Below are positions 15,699-24,665 of a DNA stretch of 40,944 bases, in pieces. This DNA comes from Bacteroidales bacterium. GTDB taxonomy: Bacteria; Bacteroidota; Bacteroidia; Bacteroidales; UBA1715. Numbering within the stretch: position 1 is the stretch's first letter; each line of letters opens with the position of its first letter. The stretch spans positions 1-40,944 of the forward strand of contig JAFZOY010000135.1 of the NCBI GenBank assembly GCA_017552705.1. The letters run 5' to 3'. The position numbers and the translations under genes are program-made. A model generated the notes under the pieces. It was not told the DNA's origin. It made no database searches and saw only the letters and a list, made by a program, of their open reading frames with translations.

Positions 15699-18020
15699 TT
15701 ATTTCTGAATAACAATCAGTTGCGATGTTGATTTCCCATCCTTGTTGGTGATAGCAACAACGTATATTCCTGTTGGCAATTGTGACACATCTACTGGACT
15801 CTCTTTTGAGGAAAGAACAAGTGCGCCTGTTTTGTCGTAGAGTTTCACAGATGCTAAGTCGGTAGTTTCAATATACAACGTGTTTTTGCATGGATTCGGG
15901 TACACAACAGCACTGTTTTGTATATACGGAACCGACAATTTCATACGTTCCTGAATTTGAATGTTGTCGATTGCCCAGCCCCAAGCGTAGTTGGTCGCAT
16001 CGGATTGCAAACGGAAACGAACAAAAATAGTATCGCCAGTTCGGAAATATTTATTCTCTAACAGATTGATAGTGTGTTTCTTAAACAGTGTAGAATCACC
16101 AACTGCCAAACTATTTTCGTTGCTACCATCGTTTTTCGTTGACGAATAGTACCGATTTTTCCAATCGGAGAAAATCTGGCTGTCCCAACCCGTTTTTCCT
16201 AACGCATACCAATTCTCGGAATCTTTTGAACCTTCCACAATCACATAGTCCCAAAAACCGAACGAACCGAATGAAATTCCAGCTTTTCCTGGTTCAACCA
16301 GTACAACCTCGTCGAATGTGAGTGTGGCTGGATTTTTTGCGATAATAATTGGCTGTTTGATTGTAGCCGTGTATTGGTTGTATTTTCCGTCAAGTCCTGT
16401 ATAGGCGTAAGGATGTTCGGTATGGAGCGCTTTGTTTTGGAAACCATTTTCTTTTTTGATTGAAAACTTATCCAATGTGAAATAGCTTTCCGCATTTTCG
16501 TCGTCGAAATTTGCTTCAAAATAACGGACTGCATCAAGCGGTTCTTCAAAAGTAATTACGAAAAACTCGCCATCGTTTGTCATGCTGGTATTTCCAGTTT
16601 TGTCAACAGCAACGATTCTGTAATGGAGCACGTCACCTTTGGCATAATTTGCACCCGGAGGAAAACTTAGTGAAACGCTGCATAACCCAGAGCTCGGGAA
16701 TTTTAGGATAGACTTTGATGATTCATCGGTAGTATATAATTCAACGTATGCCGAATCTATTTCAAAGTTGTCGTTTATTTCAGCGGTAAACACAATATCG
16801 CTAGTTACCTCGTTTACAGTAGCTCGTGCCGATATGATAGGCGTGTGCTCTATTGTAGGAGCCTCGTTGTCGTCGCCGATGTACACGGAGAAATAGGCAT
16901 CTTTATTTGGCAAAAACAGCGTGTCGCCGTTTGTTGTGAGAGAACGGATCTTGTACGAAATAGTGTGGTCGAACTGCAATGCGGGAACTTCAGCCTCAAA
17001 CATACTTGTTTCCTCGCTGTATTCCGGTAATAACTCAATGAGGTGTTTGCCACCATCGAAAGAATACAAAATCATCTGCTTGTCTTTTTGTATGAAAGAC
17101 TCATTTATAGAAAATGAAAGTTTTGTATTTGCTTGGAAATCAGAGCTGTTTAGTGGCTCTTTAGATGCAATGAAATAATCGTTCCAACCAATATCGGCAA
17201 GAATGGAGATTGTGGCCAAATCAGGCGTTCTAAAGATTTCACTATTATCCAATTGCGGTGTAAGAAGTTCGAAACCTGAACCGCTGGGGTATGTCACCTC
17301 GTTTAAGTGATATACGGTGGAACCGCTGTTGAATTTTTCTGGAGCATATAACTCAATTGTTTCGCCGCAGAACAATTTTGCAAATTGACCATTCCAAAAT
17401 AGGCTGTCGCTTGTAAGTTGCTGATTATTTACCTTGTAGGTATTGTCATCTTTTGTCACAAGTAAAGCACCCGTGGAATCAACCACAAACATATCGAAGA
17501 TAGTTGGAGCCGCCAATGTGGTTGCGGTGGCGTTGTCGATGCTACCAATGAAACCAAGACCGTGGGCTAATTCGTGCAAAAGGGTGGTGGTCAAGTCATA
17601 TACGCCTTTGGGAAGTGATTCAGGAATTTCATCGGTTTTGAGGTACCAATTCATAGTTTTGTTGATGACAACCTCAATGTCGGCGTCGGAGCCGTTGAGG
17701 TTTTTCCCTTTCTTTTTCTCCGCAAGGGCTACAGGATAATAAACATCTTCGATAGCGTAATAATTCGTTGGTTTTGCGTATGCGTTCACATTTCGTTTCA
17801 GTTCCTGTAGGGATACACTTACCTGTATGGGAACGTCGGAAGAAATGTATTGGCTCCAAACCTCGGTGCAATAATTCATAACTTGCATAACGGAGTCAGG
17901 AATGTTGGTTCCTGAAATTACGAACACATTTTTAGGTTTCAAATCTTCGTCGGTTTGGGCGAACGAAAATGAACACGCGCATAGCAATATGGCGATGCAA
18001 AGTTTATATGTACGAATCAC
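15699..18020 (-). CDS. Secreted putative zinc metalloprotease with T9SS type A sorting domain
   Basis: From a GTG at 18020 the product is 773 residues with a signal peptide (KLCIAILLCACSFSFAQ). The zinc motif LHELAHGLGFIG puts HExxH near residues 149-153. A beta-rich middle follows, then a C-terminal type IX sorting domain (VVYPNPCKNTLYIET, LPTGIYVVAI). It should cross the outer membrane by T9SS and lose its C-terminal domain. The only in-frame ATG (18113) would overlap manC by 110 nt and add a non-signal leader, so GTG (or a nearby ATT) is likelier, with a 17-nt overlap. The third metzincin ligand expected six residues after the second His is Gly. Activity as a protease is inferred from the motif only. 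Confidence 0.8.
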   Translation of the reverse strand: MIRTYKLCIAILLCACSFSFAQTDEDLKPKNVFVISGTNIPDSVMQVMNYCTEVWSQYISSDVPIQVSVSLQELKRNVNAYAKPTNYYAIEDVYYPVALAEKKKGKNLNGSDADIEVVINKTMNWYLKTDEIPESLPKGVYDLTTTLLHELAHGLGFIGSIDNATATTLAAPTIFDMFVVDSTGALLVTKDDNTYKVNNQQLTSDSLFWNGQFAKLFCGETIELYAPEKFNSGSTVYHLNEVTYPSGSGFELLTPQLDNSEIFRTPDLATISILADIGWNDYFIASKEPLNSSDFQANTKLSFSINESFIQKDKQMILYSFDGGKHLIELLPEYSEETSMFEAEVPALQFDHTISYKIRSLTTNGDTLFLPNKDAYFSVYIGDDNEAPTIEHTPIISARATVNEVTSDIVFTAEINDNFEIDSAYVELYTTDESSKSILKFPSSGLCSVSLSFPPGANYAKGDVLHYRIVAVDKTGNTSMTNDGEFFVITFEEPLDAVRYFEANFDDENAESYFTLDKFSIKKENGFQNKALHTEHPYAYTGLDGKYNQYTATIKQPIIIAKNPATLTFDEVVLVEPGKAGISFGSFGFWDYVIVEGSKDSENWYALGKTGWDSQIFSDWKNRYYSSTKNDGSNENSLAVGDSTLFKKHTINLLENKYFRTGDTIFVRFRLQSDATNYAWGWAIDNIQIQERMKLSVPYIQNSAVVYPNPCKNTLYIETTDLASVKLYDKTGALVLSSKESPVDVSQLPTGIYVVAITNKDGKSTSQLIVIQK

Positions 18021-19074
18021 CTTTCTTAAATTTAATATCGTTAACAAATTGACGGATTTTTTGTTCGTCTTCTCGTTTGCAGATAAGCAATCTATCGGCA
18101 GAATCAACAACAATAAAATTATCCAGACCGTCTAAAACGGCAACTTTCTTATTTGGTACGGAAATAACGCAATTCTTTGTGTCATAAACCATTACGTTTG
18201 TCCCAATCACAGCATTTTCCTTTTCGTCCTTTTCCGCATTTTCGTAGAGCGCGCCCCATGTTCCAAGGTCGCTCCAGCCGAAACTTGATTGCATAACAAA
18301 CACATTTTCAGCTTTTTCCATAATTCCGTAGTCAATGGAAATGTTGGGGCATTTAGAATAAATATCGTCCAATACGAACAATTCCGATTGTGCTTCGAAC
18401 AATTCGTACACTTTAGGAAGATATGTCTTGAATGCGTTGTCGATTGCCGTGAGCGACCACAGGAATATACCTGAGTTCCAGAAGAAATCACCGCTTTTCA
18501 GGAACACTTTTGCCATTTCCAATTCAGGTTTTTCCGTAAAGGTTTTCACCTTGTTTATTTTGTGCGAATTGATTTCGGTAACTTCCTCACGGAGTTGAAT
18601 ATAGCCATATCCTGTATCAGGACGGGTTGGCTTTATACCTAATGTAAGAAGAGCGTCGTTGTTTTGCGAAAATTCCCATCCAGCACGTACCGTATTCAAA
18701 AACTCATCTTCGTTGAGAATCAAATGGTCGGATGGGGTTACGATAATGTTCGCATTTTTGGAACGTTTTCGTATTTCGTGGTTTCCGTATGCGATACAAG
18801 GAGCTGTATTTTTTCTAAGTGGCTCTTTTAGAATCTGATACGGATAGAGTTCTGGCAATTGTTGCAATACAGTTTTTTCGTATTGTGCATTAGTTACCAC
18901 GTAGAAATTTTCAGGCGGAACTAATTTCACCATTCGTTCGTATGTGAGTTGCAGGAGTGTTTTCCCAACACCTAAAATATCAAGAAACTGTTTGGGCGTA
19001 GCAGAAGTGCTGAGAGGCCAAAAACGGCTTCCGATACCTCCCGCCATAATTACGCAATAGTTATTGTTGCTCAT
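18004..19074 (-). CDS. manC: Mannose-1-phosphate guanylyltransferase
   Basis: The enzyme makes GDP-mannose from mannose-1-phosphate and GTP in the cytosol, feeding polysaccharide and glycan synthesis. Its 356 residues show the nucleotidyltransferase signature VIMAGGIGSRFWPLS, then TPKQFL, the metal/substrate loop VTPSDHLI, FTEKP, FFWNSGIFLW and FGWSDLGTW. No isomerase (ManA-like) C-terminal domain is present, so it is the monofunctional form. It has its own promoter and is followed, with overlap, by the T9SS-exported protein and then a glycosyltransferase. Confidence 0.93.
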   Translation of the reverse strand: MSNNNYCVIMAGGIGSRFWPLSTSATPKQFLDILGVGKTLLQLTYERMVKLVPPENFYVVTNAQYEKTVLQQLPELYPYQILKEPLRKNTAPCIAYGNHEIRKRSKNANIIVTPSDHLILNEDEFLNTVRAGWEFSQNNDALLTLGIKPTRPDTGYGYIQLREEVTEINSHKINKVKTFTEKPELEMAKVFLKSGDFFWNSGIFLWSLTAIDNAFKTYLPKVYELFEAQSELFVLDDIYSKCPNISIDYGIMEKAENVFVMQSSFGWSDLGTWGALYENAEKDEKENAVIGTNVMVYDTKNCVISVPNKKVAVLDGLDNFIVVDSADRLLICKREDEQKIRQFVNDIKFKKGDSYI

Positions 19075-19101
19075 AGATTCTCTTTTTTATTATTTGAAAA
19101 A

Positions 19102-19109
19102 CAAATATA
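19102..19109 (-). promoter_or_regulatory. -7 box for manC
   Basis: The minus strand reads TATATTTG, a full match to TAnnTTTG, 27 bp before the ATG. No good -33 box is seen. Confidence 0.45.
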
Positions 19110-19123
19110 CTGATTTCTGTGAA

Positions 19124-20143
19124 TTATTTCGGATTATATCGTGCTTTACTCATAATTTCTTTCGATGATCGAATTGAAAACAAATCTTCCAAGGTCGCTT
19201 TGGGATTGTTTTTCATATACGATTCCACTATTTTGAAGCCAATCCATTGTCCCACGCGGGCGGGCGATTCTTTGGTGAACACGGCGGTGAATGGACCGTC
19301 TTCCACAAATCGTTTTTGTGTCATATAGTCGGTTGTGAACAATAGATTGTCGGTGCTGATGAGATATTTCCAGAATTCCCCTTCCGATTTTTCGCAGAAA
19401 TCCAGTTGTTTTGCGGTGAATCCCCATAGGAGAGTGTCGGGTTCATCGGGCAACATACACTTCATAAAATACTGGTAGCGACCATGTTGCAGCATTATCG
19501 CCAATAGATAATCCTCGTCAAATCCATTTGGAAACTCGCTTTCTGCCAAAGCTCGCATAAGGTCAGCGGGAATTTTTTCGGGATTCATGTTCCGTTTGAT
19601 ATACGACTCGATTGTCATGGAGTTGTAGAAATCGTTGTTGGAACCAAGATATTTGTCGATACCAATTGCAATAATGTTGGAATCGATTGCCATAGAGTAG
19701 TTTACACCCGTGATGAACGTATAGAATTCAGGTATGTTTTTTTCTGGGAAATAGTATTTGAAATATTTGAGCGCATTGGTGATTTTCTTGTCAAGCATAG
19801 GCTTATTTTGTTGTAACGTGCTGTCGCTCAAACGATACAATTCCTGAATCCATTTGTTGATAATGAACGTATGCAAAGTATTCAATTCGGTACGATTTTC
19901 GGGAATACCTGTCAAACGACCAACATCGGTAATGTAGGTATCGAGAAACGCACCATATTTCTTCTGCAATTCACGGAAACCATCTTCGTCTTTTTGCATA
20001 CCAACTTTCTCCACATCAGTATGGAATGGAATGGTTTGAAATTCCACTTGAATATTCGACACGTTACGATGGTACGGATTTTTGTCGCATGAAGCGCAAC
20101 CGAGCGCAAGGGCTACCAATATGTAGATGAAATTCTTTTTCAT
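19124..20143 (-). CDS. gldB: GldB-like gliding-motility lipoprotein
   Basis: The 339-residue product has a lipoprotein signal peptide (ILVALALGCASC). The body matches the GldB family: FYTFITGVNYSMAID with the following IIAIGIDKYLG, and the C-terminal SPARVGQWIGFKIVESYM. GldB is an envelope lipoprotein first linked to gliding in Flavobacterium and found widely in non-gliding Bacteroidetes; its molecular role is not settled. The start overlaps the end of the lpxL-like gene by 4 nt (ATGA), so the two are translationally coupled. This agrees with the porT gene and the T9SS cargo elsewhere in the window. Confidence 0.8.
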   Translation of the reverse strand: MKKNFIYILVALALGCASCDKNPYHRNVSNIQVEFQTIPFHTDVEKVGMQKDEDGFRELQKKYGAFLDTYITDVGRLTGIPENRTELNTLHTFIINKWIQELYRLSDSTLQQNKPMLDKKITNALKYFKYYFPEKNIPEFYTFITGVNYSMAIDSNIIAIGIDKYLGSNNDFYNSMTIESYIKRNMNPEKIPADLMRALAESEFPNGFDEDYLLAIMLQHGRYQYFMKCMLPDEPDTLLWGFTAKQLDFCEKSEGEFWKYLISTDNLLFTTDYMTQKRFVEDGPFTAVFTKESPARVGQWIGFKIVESYMKNNPKATLEDLFSIRSSKEIMSKARYNPK

Positions 20144-21252
20144 TTGCGGTGGAATAGGTTACAGATTTTTTGTTTTTGTGCTTCGCGGTGTTGTCTTTTT
20201 TCTTCTTTTATCCGTTCTTCCTCTTGTTTTCTAAGGTCGGCACGGCGAGCAAGTTCCCATTCGTCGGCACGTACTTTAAGATGGAATGCAAGACTTTCGG
20301 GTGTTGTTTTCCAACGCTTATGGAACCACAGCCATTGTTCAGGATATTCACGTACGATAGATTCCATTACATCGTTGTGAATCTGCGAGTTATGAATTAT
20401 GTCGTGGTTGCGGTCGCCGGTAAGTTCCATTTTTACTTCTGGACGGATCTTGAATACATACGAACCATCGTTGTTTCTTATGGTGAACATCGGCACAATC
20501 GCCGCTTCGGTATCGAGTGCAAGTCGGGCGACGCCAAGAGGAGAGTAGGCGCGGTGTCCGAAAAATTGCAGAAATTCACCTTTAATGTTTACGCTGTCCT
20601 GGTCAATCATTATAATTAGGCATTCGCCTTTGTTCAAAGCCGCCACAAGTTTGTCGTAGCAGCGTTCTTTCACCGAAATGTTTTTCAGTCCTCGGGAATT
20701 TTCACGTGAAATGTTTTTCATTCCTCTCGATTCCCGAAGGTTGATAATGAATTGGTTTAGCCCTGGATTCCGCAATTTGCTGCTCACCGCCGATGTTTCG
20801 TAGCCAAGGACAGGCGGCAGGATTGCCGAAAATTCCCATGCACAGGTGTGTGGAACCATACAGAGCACGCCTTTCCCACGGTTATATGCTTCTTGTAGAT
20901 ATTCCTCGCCTTCCACGGTGAAAAATTTGGAAAACTCTTTTCGGGTTTTCTTGCCCGAAAGCCAGATGTAGTCGGTGAGGCAGTGGATTAATAACACTAA
21001 TAGTTTTTTCCCGAATTTGTATGCCTCGTGTTTGGAATATGTGTCGCCGTAGGCGATTTTCAGATTATTTTCAACCGTTTTTTGCAATGGCTTGATAAAC
21101 GGGTAGGCGATTCGAGCCAACAAACCGTGCCATGCATCGGCAACTTTGCGGGGAATTATAAAGCGGAAACCAGCGATGAACCGTGCCAAATGGTATAGGC
21201 AGAAGTTCCGCACAGGTCGGATAACATATACTTTTAAAAGTTTGCGTCCCAT
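20140..21252 (-). CDS. LpxL/HtrB-family lipid A acyltransferase
   Basis: The 370-residue membrane-associated acyltransferase has the catalytic HX4E motif in VPHTCAWEF, a conserved FFGHRAYSPLGVARLAL block and the C-terminal YPEQWLWFHKRWKT typical of LpxL/HtrB. It should add a secondary acyl chain to lipid A at the inner membrane. Its tail (after about residue 340) is very basic and charged (RKQEEERIKEEKRQHREAQK). Two adjacent near-identical 11-residue units (SRGMKNISREN and SRGLKNISVKE) follow the first third. It is the first gene of a pair with gldB. Confidence 0.88.
   Translation of the reverse strand: MGRKLLKVYVIRPVRNFCLYHLARFIAGFRFIIPRKVADAWHGLLARIAYPFIKPLQKTVENNLKIAYGDTYSKHEAYKFGKKLLVLLIHCLTDYIWLSGKKTRKEFSKFFTVEGEEYLQEAYNRGKGVLCMVPHTCAWEFSAILPPVLGYETSAVSSKLRNPGLNQFIINLRESRGMKNISRENSRGLKNISVKERCYDKLVAALNKGECLIIMIDQDSVNIKGEFLQFFGHRAYSPLGVARLALDTEAAIVPMFTIRNNDGSYVFKIRPEVKMELTGDRNHDIIHNSQIHNDVMESIVREYPEQWLWFHKRWKTTPESLAFHLKVRADEWELARRADLRKQEEERIKEEKRQHREAQKQKICNLFHRK
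20665..20730 (-). repeat. In-frame tandem duplication of 33 bp inside the lpxL-like gene
   Basis: Units 20698-20730 and 20665-20697 share the core tgaaaaacatttc and the same codon phase. They encode SRGMKNISREN and SRGLKNISVKE. Confidence 0.7.
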
Positions 21253-21306
21253 AGAAATTACTTTTATGCAAAGAAAATTAAAATCTTTGGAATCGGAAAA
21301 TAAATG

Positions 21307-23373
21307 TTAGAAAAGCGACAATTGCTGTTCGCCCGAAGTAGGTTTTTTGTTTTCCGATGTTGGATGTGTGTCCTCAGAGGATTGTTGTCCTATCATTGCA
21401 TAAAATTCATCTTCACTAATAATCTGAACGCCAAATGTCTGCGCCTTTTCAAGTTTGCTTGGCCCAATTCCTTCTCCTGCAAGCAGATATGTGGTGCTTT
21501 TCGAAACGCCCGAAACATTTTTTCCGCCGTTTGCCTCAATCAAATCTTTCATTTCGTCGCGGCTATGGTCGCGGAACGTGCCGGAAATCACAATAGTTTT
21601 ACCTTCCAAAACAGTGCTGCTTGCGGCTGCTTTTTCCTTTACCTCGAATTGTACGCCGTTGTCTTTTAGTTTTTGGATGAATGCACGGTTGTCGTCGTCG
21701 GCAAAAAACTGCTTGATGCTCTCTGCAATGATTTCGCCCACATCTTCGGTTTCCTGAAGTTCCTCAAGGCTTGCGTTTTGTATTGCGTCAATAGTGTGGA
21801 ATTTATTCGCAAGAACTTTCGCACTTGCTTTGCCTATATGTCTGATTCCGATTGCGTAGAGAACCCGATGGAACGGCACTGATTTGGATTCTTGTATGCT
21901 GTCAATCAAGTTCTTGGCTGATTTCTCCGCAAAACGGTCGAGGTGAATCACATCGTTGTAGGTGAGGGTATAGAAATCGGCTGCATTGTTCAGTAATCCT
22001 GCATTGTAAAGCTGTTCGATGGTTGCACCTGCAAGGGCGATGTTCATAGCCTCGCGTCCGACAAAATGCTCGATTTTTCCTTTGATTTGTGGTGGACAAT
22101 GTTTTGAATTCGGACAATAATAATTCGCTTCGTCTTCCATACGAATCAGTTCCGCTCCGCATTCGGGGCAGTGGGTGATGAATTGAAGCGGCTTGGAATG
22201 TTCGTCGCGGGCGGCGGTGTCAACACTCACCACCTTTGGAATGATTTCGCCACCTTTTTCGATAAACACATAATCGTTGATGCGAATGTCGAGTTCTTTC
22301 ATTTGGTCGGCATTGTAGAGACTTGCCCGTTTGATGATTGTGCCGGCGAGCAATACAGGCTCCAGATTCGCCACCGGGGTAATGGTTCCTTGCCGTCCCA
22401 CTTGGAAATCAACCGAAATCAATCGTGTCCGTGCTTGTTCCGCCTTGAATTTGAATGCGATAGCCCAACGGGGTGTTTTGGCAGTCATGCCAAGTTCCTC
22501 CTGAAGCGAGATGGAGTCAACTTTTATCACAATGCCGTCGGTGTCGAAAGGTAAATCTTTCCGTTTTGTGTCCCATTTATTGATGAACGCATACACCTCG
22601 TCGATGTTTTTGCACTGCTCCGAAAGTTCGGGAACATTGAAACCCCACGAGCGCGCAAGTTCAAGGTTTTCGAAATGCGAATCGGTTGGCGTTTCCGAAG
22701 GAATGTAGTACATATTCGCCTGCAACGGACGTCGGGCAACTTCACGGGAATTCAGTAATTTCAACGAGCCTGATGCTGCATTTCGGGGATTTGCAAACGG
22801 CTGTTCACCTTGTTCAATCCGTTCCTCGTTGAGTGCGTTGAATCCTGCCCGTGGCATCACCACTTCGCCTCTGATTTCCAATTCGTTAGGAAAATTTCCA
22901 TGTAGTTGCAGCGGAATAGTCTTTATGGTTTTTGCATTGTTGGTGATGTTGTCGCCTTGGATGCCATTTCCACGGGTGAGTGCACGGGTGAGTTTGCCGT
23001 TTTTGTATTGCAACGAAATCGAAACACCGTCGTATTTTAGTTCACACGTATAGATGAACGGTCTGTCTCCCAGTATTTTACGGATTCTTGCATCGAATTC
23101 CTGCAAATCCTCTTTCGAATAACTGTTAGCCAATGAAAGCATAGGATATTCGTGGACTTCCTGTGTGAAATCGGAACTCAAATCGCTTCCAACCCGTTGA
23201 GTGGGTGAATTTGGATCATAGTATTCAGGGTATTGTTGCTCCAAATCCTGCAACTGTTTGAGCAGTTTGTCAAACTCAAAATCTGAGATTTCAGGATTGT
23301 GCTTTACATAATAATTGTAGTTGTGTTTATGTAAAACAGTTCGAAGTTCGGTTATTTGTTCTTTAGGTGTCAT
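21307..23373 (-). CDS. ligA: NAD+-dependent DNA ligase
   Basis: The enzyme seals nicks in DNA replication and repair. The 688 residues contain all domains: N-terminal Ia (YYVKHNPEISDFEFDKLL), the adenylation motif ELKYDGVS with Lys113, an OB fold, a four-Cys zinc finger (CPECG and YYCPNSKHC), helix-hairpin-helix repeats, and a BRCT domain (GKTIVISGTFRDHSRDEM). The protein ends in an about 25-residue polar tail finishing QQLSLF, which matches the bacterial beta-clamp-binding motif QL[SD]LF. The 179-bp gap to dprA holds no gene. Confidence 0.96.
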   Translation of the reverse strand: MTPKEQITELRTVLHKHNYNYYVKHNPEISDFEFDKLLKQLQDLEQQYPEYYDPNSPTQRVGSDLSSDFTQEVHEYPMLSLANSYSKEDLQEFDARIRKILGDRPFIYTCELKYDGVSISLQYKNGKLTRALTRGNGIQGDNITNNAKTIKTIPLQLHGNFPNELEIRGEVVMPRAGFNALNEERIEQGEQPFANPRNAASGSLKLLNSREVARRPLQANMYYIPSETPTDSHFENLELARSWGFNVPELSEQCKNIDEVYAFINKWDTKRKDLPFDTDGIVIKVDSISLQEELGMTAKTPRWAIAFKFKAEQARTRLISVDFQVGRQGTITPVANLEPVLLAGTIIKRASLYNADQMKELDIRINDYVFIEKGGEIIPKVVSVDTAARDEHSKPLQFITHCPECGAELIRMEDEANYYCPNSKHCPPQIKGKIEHFVGREAMNIALAGATIEQLYNAGLLNNAADFYTLTYNDVIHLDRFAEKSAKNLIDSIQESKSVPFHRVLYAIGIRHIGKASAKVLANKFHTIDAIQNASLEELQETEDVGEIIAESIKQFFADDDNRAFIQKLKDNGVQFEVKEKAAASSTVLEGKTIVISGTFRDHSRDEMKDLIEANGGKNVSGVSKSTTYLLAGEGIGPSKLEKAQTFGVQIISEDEFYAMIGQQSSEDTHPTSENKKPTSGEQQLSLF

Positions 23374-23552
23374 ATAAAATCCTTGTTTGCCAAAGAGTCA
23401 AATCATTTTATTTTTATGGCAAGATACTTTTTTTGGAAAACATTCCCAAAAAAACGATCGAGAAATCCTCGTTATATTAGCAAGGATTCTTTTAAAACGA
23501 ATATGCGACGCCTAAATCAGTTTTACGATGTATCTTTTTATTGGCAACATCA

Positions 23553-24656
23553 TCAATTATTTCGAAACCGTTTCCCTGGCAAACAGGTTATAAGCCCAGT
23601 AAATTCCATGGTAAGCAGCAGGCTCGAAAGTTTGCTTGTGGCAATGCCGCAGTCTATTGCTATTCGGTCGATGAGGCTGTCGGGGTTTTGTTCGAGGTAC
23701 TGCACTATACGTTTTTCGTCGTCGCTCAACGTTACAAATAGTTCCCGTTGGGGGCTTTTGTTGGTTTTGGATTCAATGTCCCAGTTGAGAAGCTGTTCCA
23801 AATCTTTTCCGGATTCTATCAGAGCAGCCTTGTTCGATTTAATGAGTGCGTTGCATCCTTCGGAATAATTGTTGCCCACATTGCCTGGAAATGCACATAC
23901 GTCGCGGTTGTATTGGTTTGCGAAATCGGCGGTAATCAATGCCCCACCTTTTTTCTTGCTTTCAACCACGATGGTGGCATCGGAGAGGGCGGCAATGATT
24001 CGGTTGCGGCGCACGAACAGTTTGCTGTCGAATTTCGTTTGCGAATGGTATTCCGTCATCACACAGCCTTGTTGGGTGATTGCTTTTGCAATGTCGGTGT
24101 GGCAAGTGGGGGAAATTTGCCCTAACTGTGTTCCCAACACGGCAATTGTGTCCAATCCATTTTCAAGTGCCTCTTTGTGGGCGCATACGTCGATGCCAAA
24201 CGCCAATCCGCTTACAATCACTGGATTATACGATTTTATTTCGGCGATGAGGTTTTTGCAGCATCGTTTTCCGTAATCGGTGGCGTTGCGGGTACCCACA
24301 ATGCTGATGAATTTACTTCGGTTGAAGTCGATGTCGCCTTTGTAAAAGAATAACAGCGGCGAATCTTCGCAGTTTTTCATTCGGTGCGGATACGCTTCGT
24401 CAACGTAGGTTAGCACTGAGATGTTGTTTTTGGTGATGTAGTCGAGTTCCTTCTCGGCTTGTTCCATCACGTGTTGTTCGCATATAGCTTTAGCCAGTGC
24501 TTCCCCTATTGTGGGGATTTTCTTCAGCGTTGACGGCGATTCCTTGAAAATCTGTTCGGGACTTCCTACATACGAAATCAATTGTTTGGCTTTCACGGGG
24601 CCAATGTCCTGCAACATTGCTGTTGCAATGTAAAATACTAATTCTTGCGGCTTCAT
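23553..24656 (-). CDS. dprA: DNA-processing protein DprA
   Basis: DprA loads RecA on incoming single-stranded DNA during natural transformation, in the cytosol. The 367 residues have an N-terminal helix-hairpin-helix-like region (MLQDIGPVKAKQLI), the Rossmann-like core with SIVGTRNATDYGKR and SGLAFGIDVCAHKEAL, GGALITADFANQYNR, and a C-terminal winged-helix region (IDRIAIDCGI). It ends an operon of envelope genes, 9 bp after the preceding lipoprotein gene. Confidence 0.94.
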   Translation of the reverse strand: MKPQELVFYIATAMLQDIGPVKAKQLISYVGSPEQIFKESPSTLKKIPTIGEALAKAICEQHVMEQAEKELDYITKNNISVLTYVDEAYPHRMKNCEDSPLLFFYKGDIDFNRSKFISIVGTRNATDYGKRCCKNLIAEIKSYNPVIVSGLAFGIDVCAHKEALENGLDTIAVLGTQLGQISPTCHTDIAKAITQQGCVMTEYHSQTKFDSKLFVRRNRIIAALSDATIVVESKKKGGALITADFANQYNRDVCAFPGNVGNNYSEGCNALIKSNKAALIESGKDLEQLLNWDIESKTNKSPQRELFVTLSDDEKRIVQYLEQNPDSLIDRIAIDCGIATSKLSSLLLTMEFTGLITCLPGKRFRNN

Positions 24657-24665
24657 GGGAAAATA

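Noticed and set aside
23428..23489. A/T-rich inverted repeats between ligA and dprA
   Set aside because: The stems are mostly A-T pairs or only six pairs long, so they are too weak to call as terminators.
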